Shown here piece by piece: positions 55,549 through 64,000 of a stretch of DNA of 64,000 nt (its first letter is position 1; each line of letters starts with the position of its first letter). Both the position numbers and the translations under genes were made by a program. Location of the stretch: contig OZ023197.1 in NCBI GenBank assembly GCA_963995505.1, positions 6,356,121 through 6,420,120 of the forward strand, written 5' to 3'. The DNA is from Hypericum androsaemum (taxonomy: Eukaryota; Streptophyta; Magnoliopsida; Malpighiales; Hypericaceae). The notes under the pieces are model-generated. The model was not told the DNA's origin, ran no database searches, and saw only the letters and a list, made by a program, of their open reading frames with translations.

Positions 55549-55774
55549 GTTACTCTTTGCACAATCTATGTACTTAACGAGTTGCCATAGCCAAATGACC
55601 CGCAACTCCCCGGCTTTCGAAGGCCACAACTTTCGATCCGGGAATCCGATCGGGACAATCTTTTTTATTATTTCATATATCTTTTCAAAATCTATCATTC
55701 CATTTTTTCAGAATTTCAACCAGGCAAAAAAAAGGAAAAAATAAGACCGTGGTAGTGGAAAAAGGTGGGAAAAA

Positions 55775-55895
55775 GAGGGGTGCAACACGAGGACTTCCCA
55801 GGAGGTCACCCATCCTAGTACTACTCTCGCCCAAGCGCGTTTAACTTCGGAGTTCTGATGGGATCCAGTGCATTAGCGCTGGTATGTTCGCACCC
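55775..55895 (-). rRNA. 5S rRNA: 5S rRNA, copy 158
   Basis: A23. p29 C to U, p9 U to A. About 8 bp are missing downstream, where the usual CGCCGGATG lies on plus (now CCGTGGTAGTGG). Confidence 0.92.
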
Positions 55896-56129
55896 GTTAC
55901 TCTTTGCACAATCTATGTACTTAATGAGTTGCCACAGCCAAATGACACGTAACTCCCCGGCTTTCGAAGGCCACAACTTTTGATGCTGAAATCCGATCGG
56001 GACAATCTTTTTTTTGATTTCATATAACTTTTCGAGATCTATAATTCCTTTTTTTCAGAATTTGAACTAGGCAAAAAAAAGGAAAAAACAAGACCATGCG
56101 CCGGATGTAGTTGAAAAAGGTGGGAAAAA

Positions 56130-56250
56130 GACGGGTGCAACACGAGGGCTTCCCAGGAGGTCACCCATCCTAGTACTACTCTCGCCCAAGCGCGTTTAAC
56201 TTTAGAGTTCTGATGGGATCCGGTGCATTAGCGCTGGTATGATCGCACCC
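56130..56250 (-). rRNA. 5S rRNA: 5S rRNA, copy 159
   Basis: A23. p119 C to G, p103 U to C, p48 G to A, p47 C to U; counterpart of copy 153, but with the normal C at -1. Confidence 0.91.
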
Positions 56251-56483
56251 GTTACTCTATGCACAATCTATGTACTTAACGAGTTGCCACAGCCAAATGA
56301 CACGTAATTCCCCGGCTTTCGAAGGCTACAACTTTCGATCCGGGAATCTGATCAGGACAATCTTTTTTTTTATTTCAGAGAAGTTTTAGAGATGTATCCT
56401 TCCATTTTTTCAGAATTTCTACCAGGCAAAAAAAATGAAAAATAAGACCGTGCGCCGGATGTAGTGGAAAAAGGTGGAAAAAA

Positions 56484-56604
56484 GAGGGGTGTAACACGAG
56501 GACTTCCCAGGTGGTCACCTATCCTAGTACTACTCTCGCCCAGACGCGTTTAACTTCAGAGTTCTGATGTGATCCAGTGCATTAGCGCTGGTATGATCGC
56601 ACCT
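56484..56604 (-). rRNA. 5S rRNA: 5S rRNA, copy 160 (divergent)
   Basis: Counterpart of copy 154 without the p95 change. Confidence 0.87.
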
Positions 56605-56837
56605 GTTACATTTTGCACAATCTATGTACTTAACGAGTTGCCATAGCCAAATGACACGCAACTCCCCGGCTTTCCAAGGCCACAACTTTCGGTCTGGGAA
56701 TCCGATCGGGACAATCTTTTTTTTTATATCATATACCTTTTCAAGATCTATCATTCCATTTTTTCAGAATTTCAACCAGGCAAAAAAAAGGAAAAATAAG
56801 ACCGTGCGCCGGATGTAGTGGAAAAAGGTGGGAAAAA

Positions 56838-56958
56838 GAGGGGTGCAACACGAGGACTTCCCAGGAGGTCAGCCATCGTAGTACTACTCTCGGCCAATCG
56901 TGTTTAACTTCGGAGTTCTGATGGGATCCGGTGCATTAGCGTTGGTATGATCGCACCC
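56838..56958 (-). rRNA. 5S rRNA: 5S rRNA, copy 161
   Basis: A23. Changes of copy 155 plus p81 G to C and p66 G to C. Confidence 0.89.
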
Positions 56959-57192
56959 GTTACTCTTTGCACAATCTATGTACTTAACGAGTTGCCAAGG
57001 CCAAATGACACGCAACTCCCCGGCTTTCGAAGGCCACAACTTTTGATCCGGGAATCCGATCGGGACAATCTTTTTTTTGATTTCATATAACTTTTCAAGA
57101 TCTATCATTACATTTTTTCAGAATTTCAACCAAGCAAAAAAAGGGAAAAAATAAGTCCGTGCGCCGGATGTAGTGGAAAAACGTGGGAAAAA

Positions 57193-57313
57193 GAGGGGTG
57201 CAACACGAGGACTTCCCAGGAGGTCAGCCATCCTAGTACTACTCTCGCCCAATCGTGTTTAACTTCGGAGTTCTGATGGAATCCGGTGCATTAGCGTTGG
57301 TATGATCGCACCC
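57193..57313 (-). rRNA. 5S rRNA: 5S rRNA, copy 162
   Basis: A23. p87 G to C, p61 C to A, p58 G to A, p34 C to U, p17 G to A. Confidence 0.9.
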
Positions 57314-57546
57314 GTTACTCTTTGCACAATCTATGTACTTAACGAGTTGCCAATGCCAAATGACACGCAACTCCCCAGCTTTCGAAGGCCATAACTTTAG
57401 ATTCGGGAATCCGATCGGGACAATCTTTTTTTTTATTTCGTATAACTTTTCGAGATCTATCATTACATTTTTTCAGAATTTCAACTAGGCAAAAAAAGGA
57501 AAAAATAAGACCGTGCGCCAGATGTAGTGGAAAAAGGTGGGAAAAA

Positions 57547-57667
57547 GAGGGGTGCAACACGAGGACATCCTAGGAGGTCACCCATCCTAGTACTACTCTC
57601 GCCCTAGCGCATTTAACTTCGGAGTTCTGATGGCATCCAGTGCATTAGCGCTGGTATGATTGTACCC
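57547..57667 (-). rRNA. 5S rRNA: 5S rRNA, copy 163
   Basis: A23. p101 A to U, p97 G to A, p63 U to A, p57 C to U, p34 C to G, p29 C to U, p7 G to A, p5 G to A. Confidence 0.88.
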
Positions 57668-57900
57668 GTTACTCTTTGCACAATCTATGTATTTAACGAG
57701 TTGCCAAGGCCAAATGACACGCAACTCCCCGTCTTTCGAAGGCAATAACTTTAGATCCGAGAATCCGATCGGGACAATCTTTTTTTTGATTTCATATAAC
57801 TTTTCGAGATCTATAATTACATATTTTCATAATTTCAACCAGGCAAAAAAAGGGAAAAATAAGACCGTGCGCCGGATATAGTGAAGAAAGGTGGGAAAAA

Positions 57901-58021
57901 GAGGGGTGCAACACGAGGACTTCCCAGGAGGTCACCCATCCTAGTACTACTCTCGCCCAAACGCGTTTAACTTCAGAGTTCTGATGGGATCCGGTGCATT
58001 AGCGCTGGTTTGATCGCACCC
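57901..58021 (-). rRNA. 5S rRNA: 5S rRNA, copy 164
   Basis: A23. p61 C to U, p47 C to U, p12 U to A. Confidence 0.92.
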
Positions 58022-58256
58022 GTTACTCTTTGCACAATCTATGTACTTAACGAGTTGCCATAGCCAAATGACACGTAACTCCCCGGCTTTCGAAGGCCAC
58101 AACTTTCGATCCGCGAATCTGATCAGGACAATATTTTTTTGATTTCATATAACTTTTCGAGATCTATCATTCCATTTTTTCAGAATTTCAACCGGGCAAA
58201 AAAAAAAGGAAAAAATAAGACCGTGCGCCGGATGTAGTGGAAAAATGTGGGAAAAA

Positions 58257-58377
58257 GAGGGTTGCAACACGAGGACTTCCTAGGAGGTCACCCATCCTAG
58301 TACTACTCTCGCCCAAGCGTGTTTAACTTCGGAGTTCTGATGGGATCTGGTGCATTAGCACTGGTGTGATCGCACCC
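58257..58377 (-). rRNA. 5S rRNA: 5S rRNA, copy 165, last full-length copy
   Basis: A23. p116 C to A, p97 G to A, p58 G to A, p30 G to A, p18 C to U, p12 U to C. Upstream GC element reads CTGTTCACAAT on plus, so it is spoiled. Confidence 0.9.
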
Positions 58378-58609
58378 GTTACTCTGTTCACAATCTATGT
58401 ACTTAACGAGTTGCCATGGCCAAATGACACGCAACTCCCCAGCTTTCGAAGGCCACAACATTCGATCCGGGAATCCAATCGGGACAATCTTTTTTTGATT
58501 CCATATAATTTTTCGAGATCTATCATTCCAGCGTATCATAATTTCTACTAGACAAAAAAAGGAAAGAATAAGACCGTGCGCCAAATGTAGTGAAAAAAGG
58601 TAGGAAAAA

Positions 58610-58668
58610 GAGGGGTGCAACACGAGAACTTCCCAGGAGGTCACCCATCCTAGTACTACTCTCACCCA
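58610..58668 (-). pseudogene. Truncated 5S rRNA, copy 166, array edge
   Basis: Only RNA positions 63-121 remain (59 bp): the 3' part with box C, IE and the downstream T-run. The sequence matches the 5S gene through CTCTCACCCA and then passes directly into pyrimidine-rich DNA (TCCCTTTCATGCC). Box A, the 5' half and the promoter are missing, so it cannot be transcribed as a 5S gene from its own signals. Confidence 0.93.
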
Positions 58669-61600
58669 TCCCTTTCATGCCTTTTCCCAGCCTTTTCTTT
58701 CCATATCTTTCCTTTTGTTGCCTTCTCCTTCCTTTCCTTTCCTTCTCTTGCCTTATCTTGCCTTCTCCTGGCCTTTCCTTTTTTTATCTTTCTTTCCATT
58801 TTCTTACTTTATCTTTCCCTTTCTTGCATTTTTTGCCTTATCTTTCCTTTTCTTGCATTTTTCTTGCCTTTTCTTTCTTTTTCTTATCTTATCTTGCTTT
58901 TTCTTGCCTTGTCTTTTCTTTTCTTGCCTTCTCCTGGCCTTTCCTTTTTTCACTTGCCTTATCTTGCCTCGCCTTTCCTTTCTTTTCCTTTCTTTCCTTC
59001 TCTTGCCTTTTCTTTCCTTTTCTTGCCTTTTCCTTGCCTTTTCTTTCCTTTTCTTGCATTTTTTTGCCTTTTCTTTCTTTTTCTTGTTTTATCTTGCTTT
59101 TTCTTGCCTTATCTTACCTTTTCTTGCCTTCTCCTGGCCATTCCTTTTTTTCTCTTGCCTTATCTTGCCTCATCTTTCCTTTTTTTTCCTTTCATTCCTT
59201 TTCTAGCCTTATCTTGCCTTTTCTTTCCTTTTCATTGCTTTTTCTTTCCTTTTCTTGCCTTTTCTAGCCTTTTCTATGCCTTTTCTTGCCTAATCTTGCC
59301 TTTTCTTGCCTTATCTTTACTTTTCTTTCCTTTTCTTTCATTTTCTTGCCTAATCATGCCTTTTCTTGCCTTTTCTTTTCTTTTCTTGCCTTTTCATGCC
59401 TTTTCTTGCCTTATCCTGCCTTATCTTCCCTTTTCTTGCCTTTTCTTTTCTTTTCATGCCATATCTTGTCTTTGCTTACCTTTTCATGCCTTTTCATACT
59501 TTTTCTTTCTTTTTCATTCCTTTTTATGCCTTTTCTTACCTTTTCCTTGCCTTTTCTTACCTAATCTTTCATTTTCTTGCCTTAACTTTCCTTCCCTTTT
59601 ATTGCCTTATCTTTCCTTTTCTTTTCTTTTTTTTCTTTTTTTTGCCTTTTCTTGCCTTATCTTTCCTTTTCATGCCTTTTCCATGCCTTTTTTGCCTTTT
59701 CTTACTTTTTTTTCTTTTTCTTGCCTTTTCCCTTCCTTTCCTTGCCTTTTCTTGCCTTATCTTTCCTTATCTTGCCTTATCTTTACCTTTTTTTGCCTTT
59801 TCCTTGCCTTATCTTTCCTTATCTTGCCTTTTCTTTCCTTTTCTTGCCTTATCTTGCCTTTTCTTACATTTTCTTTCCTTTTCTTGCCTTTTCTTTCCTT
59901 TTCTTTCCTTTTCTTACCTTTTCATGCCTTTTCCTTGCCTTTTCATGCCTTTTCTTGCCTTTTTCCTTATCTTGCCTTTTCTGGACTTATCTTACCTTTT
60001 CTTCCCTTTCTTTCCTTTTCTTGCCTTATCTTTTCTTTTCTTTCCTTTTCTTGCCTTATCTTTTCTTTTCTTTCCTTTTCTAGCCTTTCCATGCCTTTTT
60101 TGCCATTTATTGCATTTTCTTGCCTTATCTTTTCTTTGCATGCCTTTTCTTGCCTTATCTTTCCTTTGCATGCCTTTTCTTGCCTTATCTTTCCTTTTTC
60201 TTGCCTTTCCTTGCCTTTTCTTGCCTTATCTTTCCTTATCTTGCATTGTCTTTTCTTTTCTTGCCATTTCAAGCCTTATCTTAACTTTTTTTGCCTTTTC
60301 TTGCCTTTTCCTTGCCTTTTCTTTCCTTATCTTGCCTTTTCTTGCCTTATCTTTCCTCTTCTTTCCTTTTCTTGTCTTTCCTTGCCTTTTCTTGCCTCAT
60401 CTATCCTTATCTTGCCTTTTCTTTCCTTTTCATTCTTTTTCTTGGCTTATCTTGCCATTTGTTACCTTATCTTGCCTTTTCTTGGCTTATCTTGCCTTTT
60501 CTAGCCTTTTCATGCATTTTCTATACTTTTCTTTCCTTTTCTTGCCTTTTCTTTTCCTTTGCTTGCCTTTTCATGCCTTTTATTGGCTTTTCTTTCCTTA
60601 TCTTGCCTTTTCTTACCTTATCTTGCCTTTTCATGCCTTTTCTTGCCTTTATTTCCTTTTCTTGCCATTTCATGTATTTTCCATTCCTTTTCTTGCCTTA
60701 TCTTCCCTTTTCTTTCCTTTTCTTGCCTTTTCTTTCCTTTTCTTACCTTTTCCATTCATTTTCTTGCCTTTTAATGCCTTTTCTTGCCTTTCTTTCCTTT
60801 TCTTGCCTTTTCATGCCTTTTCCTTGACTTTTCATGCCTTTTCTTCCCTTTTCATGCCTTTTCTTCCCTTTTCTTTCCTTTTCATTCCTTTTCCTTGCCT
60901 TTTCATGCCTTTTCTTGCCTTTACTTACCTTATCTTATCTTTTCTTGCCTTTTCTTGCCTTATTCTTGCCTTTTCTTGCCTTATCTTGCCTTTTCTTACC
61001 TTATCTTACCTTTTCTAACCTTATTTTGCCTTTTAAAGCCTTTTCATTCCTTTTCCTGCCTTTTCGCACCTTTTCCATGCCTTTTCTTTCCTTATCTTGC
61101 CTTTACTTGTGTTTTCCTTACCTTTTCTTTCCTTTTCTTGCATGTTCTAGTCTTTTCAAGACTTTTCTTGCCTTATCTTTCCTTTTCTTGTCTTTTCATG
61201 CATTTTCTTGCCTTTTCTTTCCTTTTACTTGCCTTTACTTGCCTTATCTTTCCTTATCTTGCCTTATCTTTTCTTTTCTTACCTTATCTTGACTTTTTTA
61301 ACCTTTTCTTGTAATTTCTTACCTTTTCCTTGCCTTTTCTTTCCTTTTCTTACCTTTTCTTGCCTTTTCTTTCCATTTCTTGACTTTTCATGCCTTTTCT
61401 TGCCTTATCTTTCCATTTCTTGCCTTTTCATGCATTTTCTTGCCTTTTCTTTCCTTTTCCTTTCCTTTCCATGCCTTTTCTTGCCTTTTCTTGCCTTATC
61501 TTTCCTTACCTTGCCTCATCTTTTCTTTTCTTGCCTTATCTTGACTTTTCTTGCCTTTTTTTGCCTTTTCCTTGTCTTATCCTTCCTTTTCTTTCCTTAT

Positions 61601-64000
61601 CTTTCATTTTCTTGCCTTATCTTTCAATTTCTTGCCTTATCTTTCCTCTTCTTTCCTTTTCTTGCCTTATCCTGCCTTTTCTTGCCTTATCTTTCCTCTC
61701 CTTTCCTTTTCTGGCATTTCCTTGCATTTTCTTGCCTTATCTTGTCTTTTCTTGCCTTTTCTTGCCTTCTCTTGCCTTTTCTCAGCTTATCTTTCCTTTT
61801 CTTGCCTTTTGTTTCCTTTTATTGCTTTATCTTTCCTCTCCTTTCCTTTTCTGGCATTTCCTTGCCTTTTCTTGCCTTATCTTGTCTTTTCTTGCCTTTT
61901 CTTGCCTTCTCTTGCCTTTTATTATCTTTTCTTTCCTTTTCTTCACTTTTCTTTCATTATCTTGCCTTTTCGTACCTTTTCTTGCCATTTCATGCCTTTT
62001 CATACCTTTTTTTTCTTTTTCTTGCCTTTTCTCACCTTTTCTTGCCTTTTCTTTTCTTTTCTTTTCTTTCCTTTTTTTTTCCTTTTTTTCCTTTTTTTAC
62101 CTTATCTTTCCTTTTCATGCCTTTTCCATGCCTTTTCTTTCCTTTTCTTGCCTTTTCCTTGCCTTTCCTCTCCTTTTCTTGCCCTATCTTTCCTTATCTT
62201 GCCTTATCTTTTCTTTTCTTGCCTCTTCTTGCCTTATCTTGACTTTTTTTGCCTTTTCTTGCCTTTTCCTTGCCTTATCTTGCCTTTTCTTGCCTTTTCT
62301 TGCCTTATCTTGCCTTTACTTTCCTTTTCATGCCGTTTAATTCCTTTTCTTGCCTTTTCACTCCTTTTCTTACCTTTTCCTTGCCTTTTCATGCCTTATC
62401 TTGCCTTTTCTAGCATTTTCTTACCTTAGCTTGCCTTTTCTTGCCTTATCTTGCCTTATCTTACCTTTTCTTGCCTTATCTTGCCTTTTCTTGCCTTATC
62501 TTATCTTTTCTTGCCTTTTCTTACCTTATCTTGCCTTTTCATGCCTTCTCTTTCCTTTTTCTGCCTTTTCATGCCTTTTCCTTGCCTTTTCTTCCCTTAT
62601 CTTGCCTTTACCTGTATTTTCCTTACCTTTTCTTGCCTTATCTTAACTTTTCTTACCTTATCTTGCCTTTTCTTGCCTTTTCATACCTTATCTTGCCATT
62701 TCATGCCTTTTCTTGCCTTTTCTGGCCTTTTCTTGCCTTATCTTGCCTTTTCTTTCCTTTTCTCGCCTTTTCCTTGCCTTTTCTCACCTTATCTTTCCTG
62801 AATTGTCTTTGCCTTGCCTTTTCTTTCCATTTCTTGTCATATCTTGCCTTTTCTTGTCTTTTCATGCCTTTTCATGCCTTTTCTTTCCTTTTTATGCCCT
62901 TTCTTTCCTTTCCTTACCTTATCTTGTCTTTTCTTACCTATTTTTGTCTTTTCTTTCCTTATTCTTCCCATTTCTTACCTTCTCTTGCCCTTTCTTACCT
63001 TATCTTGCATTTTCTTGCCTTTTCTTGACTTTTCTTTCTTGACTTACCTTATTTTGCCTTATCATGCCTTTTCTTTCCCTTTCCTTCCTTTTCACGCCTT
63101 TTCCTTGCCTTTTCTTTCCTTATCTTGCCTTTACTTGCAATTTCCATACCTTTTCTTTCCTTTTCTTGCCATATCTGACCTTATCTTGCCTTTTTATGCA
63201 TTTTCTTGCCTTTTCTTTCCTTTTCCTTTCCTTTTCTTGCCTTTTCTTGCCTTATCTTTTCTTATCTTGCCTTATCTTTTCTTCTCTTGCCTTTTCTTGC
63301 CCTATCTTGAATTTTTTTGCCTTTTCTTGCCTTTTCCTTGCCTTTTCTTTCCTTTTCTTGCCTTATCTGGCTTTTTCTTGCCTTATCTTTCCTTTTCTTT
63401 CCTTACCTTCAATTTTCTTGCCTTATCTTTCCTTTTCTTGCCTTTCCTTGCCTTTTCTTGCCTTATCCTTCCTTAACTTAGCTTATCTTTACTTTTCTTG
63501 CCTTTTATTTACTTTTCTTTCTTTTTCTTGCCATATCTTGCCTTTTTCTTACCTGATTTTGCCTTATCTTGCCTTTTCATGCCTTTTCTTGCCTTTTCTT
63601 GCCTTTTCCTTGACTTTTCCTTCCTTATCTTGCCTTATATTGCCTTTTATTGCATTTTCTTACCTTATCTTGCCATTTCATGCCTTTTCTTGCCTTTTCT
63701 TTCCTTTTCTTGCCTTTTCATGTCTTTTCCTTCCCTTTTCTTACCTTATCATGCCTTTTCTTTCCTTTTCTTGCCTTTTCCTTGCCTTTTCTTTCCATTT
63801 CTTGTCTAATCTTGCCTTTTCTTGCCTGATCTTTCCTTTTCTTGCCTTTTCCTGGCCTTACCTTTCCTTTTCTTGCCTTATCTTTCTTTTCTTGCCTTTT
63901 CTTCCCTTTTCTTTCCTTATCTTGCCTTTTCTTACCTTTTCTTGCTTTTTCATGCCTTTTCTTGCCTTTTCTTTCCTTTTCTTTCCTTTTCATGCCTTTT
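58669..64000. repeat. Degenerate pyrimidine-rich decamer satellite
   Basis: About 5.3 kb, running off the right edge, made of imperfect 10-bp steps close to CCTTTTCTTG on plus. Common variants are CCTTATCTTG, CCTTTTCATG, CCTTTTCTTT and CCTTTCCTTG. The plus strand is overwhelmingly T and C, with G mostly at one position of the decamer and A scarce. Ten bases is close to one helical turn. Local longer duplications exist: about 90 bp at 61691 and 61831 (offset 140), 40-bp steps at about 60005-60080 and 60120-60200, and a CTTCTCCTGGCC block at 58762, 58928 and 59128. I see no gene, transposon ends or tRNA in it. The long open frames on plus arise because stop codons need A. Confidence 0.9.
61691..61921. 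repeat. Internal 90-bp duplication in the pyrimidine satellite
   Basis: The stretch beginning CTTTCCTCTCCTTTCC, followed by TTCTGGCATTTCCTTGC and on to CTTGCCTTCTCTTGCC, occurs at 61691 and again at 61831. The offset is 140 bp, 14 decamer steps. It shows that blocks of decamers, not only single decamers, are amplified. Confidence 0.8.

Larger units (their letters stand above)
54010..57313. repeat. Six-unit duplication (offset about 2120 bp)
   Basis: Copies 153-156 match 159-162 except that copies 157 and 158 lie between. Both blocks contain TGTAACACGAGG with CCCAGACGCG (154, 160) and a pair with GTCAGCC and CAATCGTGTTT (155/156, 161/162). Copies 152 and 157 are a separate match at 1773 bp. 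Confidence 0.82.
1..58668 (-). repeat. 5S rDNA tandem array, 166 copies
   Basis: Head-to-tail array of units of about 355 bp, all reading leftward. Each unit is a 5S gene of about 121 bp and a spacer of about 235 bp. Spacing stays within 352-358 bp except where small deletions occur (after copies 97, 106, 116, 136, 139, 144 and 157). No transposon or unrelated insertion interrupts it. The window starts inside a spacer, so the array continues to the left. The right end is a real break inside copy 166. The spacer contains, in transcription order, an A/T-rich stretch with an A-run of about 8, a GC-richer segment with GATCGG and CGAAGG motifs, and then the promoter. Plant 5S genes are transcribed by Pol III with TFIIIA. 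Confidence 0.97.

Noticed and set aside
61..58665. Over a hundred small frames of 60-120 codons with near-identical peptides (such as MIDLEKLYEIKKKIVPIGF on minus and MISYNFSRSII on plus)
   Set aside because: They recur once per 355-bp unit and run across the spacer into the 5S gene. Their conservation is that of the tandem repeat, not of a protein family; substitutions and frameshifts are as frequent as elsewhere in the spacer.
1..58668. CRISPR-like or phage repeat array
   Set aside because: Repeat and spacer are both conserved, the unit is about 355 bp, and the repeat is a plant 5S rRNA gene with Pol III signals.
58590..63809. Very long plus-strand open frames (for example 546 codons at 58864-60504, 550 at 59366-61018 and 344 at 61208-62242) that look like hydrophobic, multi-membrane proteins
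   Set aside because: Overlapping long frames are open in all three plus phases because stop codons need A and the strand is nearly A-free. The predicted products are only F, L, S, P and C repeats following the decamer, with no conserved domain or gene context.
59967..63993. Lysine/arginine/glutamate-rich minus-strand frames (59967-60272 and 63718-63993)
   Set aside because: They are the complementary reading of the same decamer (CAAGAAAAGG) and show the same low-complexity pattern, with no start context or homology signal.
58669..64000. Telomeric or centromeric repeat
   Set aside because: No TTTAGGG-type heptamer runs and no 150-180 bp satellite unit; the period is about 10 bp.

Overview
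This window is plant nuclear repeat DNA. Bases 1-58668 are one head-to-tail 5S rRNA gene array. It holds 165 full-length or near-full-length genes and a truncated last one, all transcribed leftward (minus strand), with start-to-start spacing of about 355 bp (usually 352-358). Each unit is a gene of about 121 bp plus a spacer of about 235 bp. The RNA is clearly an angiosperm-type 5S rRNA: it starts GGGTGCGATCATACC, ends CACCCCTC, and carries the Pol III boxes A, IE and C. The spacer has the plant 5S promoter layout (C at -1, GC at -12/-11, an A/T-rich TATA-like stretch near -29 to -18) and a T-run terminator directly after the gene. I cannot name the species from the sequence.

Layout: copies 1-8 (1-2.9 kb) mostly carry A at RNA position 23 and TACATA in the TATA-like element. 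Copies 9-118 (2.9-41.8 kb) mostly carry G23, with TGCATA or TGCGTA upstream until about 34 kb. Copies 119-166 (42-58.7 kb) return to A23 with TACATA or TACGTA, and become more divergent toward the right edge. Inside the array, blocks of 2 to 10 units are themselves duplicated with nearly constant offsets (708, 712, 1062, 1070, 1427, 1765, 2120, 2136-2138, 2494, 2850-2851 and about 3190-3545 bp). These record repeated segmental amplification on top of local unit exchange. Damaged genes have been amplified too: three share the same 6-nt deletion, two share a 1-nt box C deletion, and 29 carry a mismatch in helix I.

At 58668 the array stops abruptly inside copy 166, which keeps only RNA positions 63-121. 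Bases 58669-64000 are a degenerate pyrimidine-rich satellite built on a decamer close to CCTTTTCTTG. No protein gene is credible in the window. Long open frames in the right-hand region follow from the scarcity of A on the plus strand, and the short open frames in the left part are echoes of the 5S unit. No new biological system is visible. The points of interest are array evolution, compensatory RNA changes and the junction.

Convention: 'RNA position' or 'p' counts 1-121 from the gene's 5' end, so p = gene start coordinate + 121 minus the plus-strand coordinate. Base changes are given in the RNA sense relative to the window consensus. Gene ends may be off by 1 nt at the 3' terminus. Differences listed for a copy are the main ones read by eye, not an exhaustive alignment.
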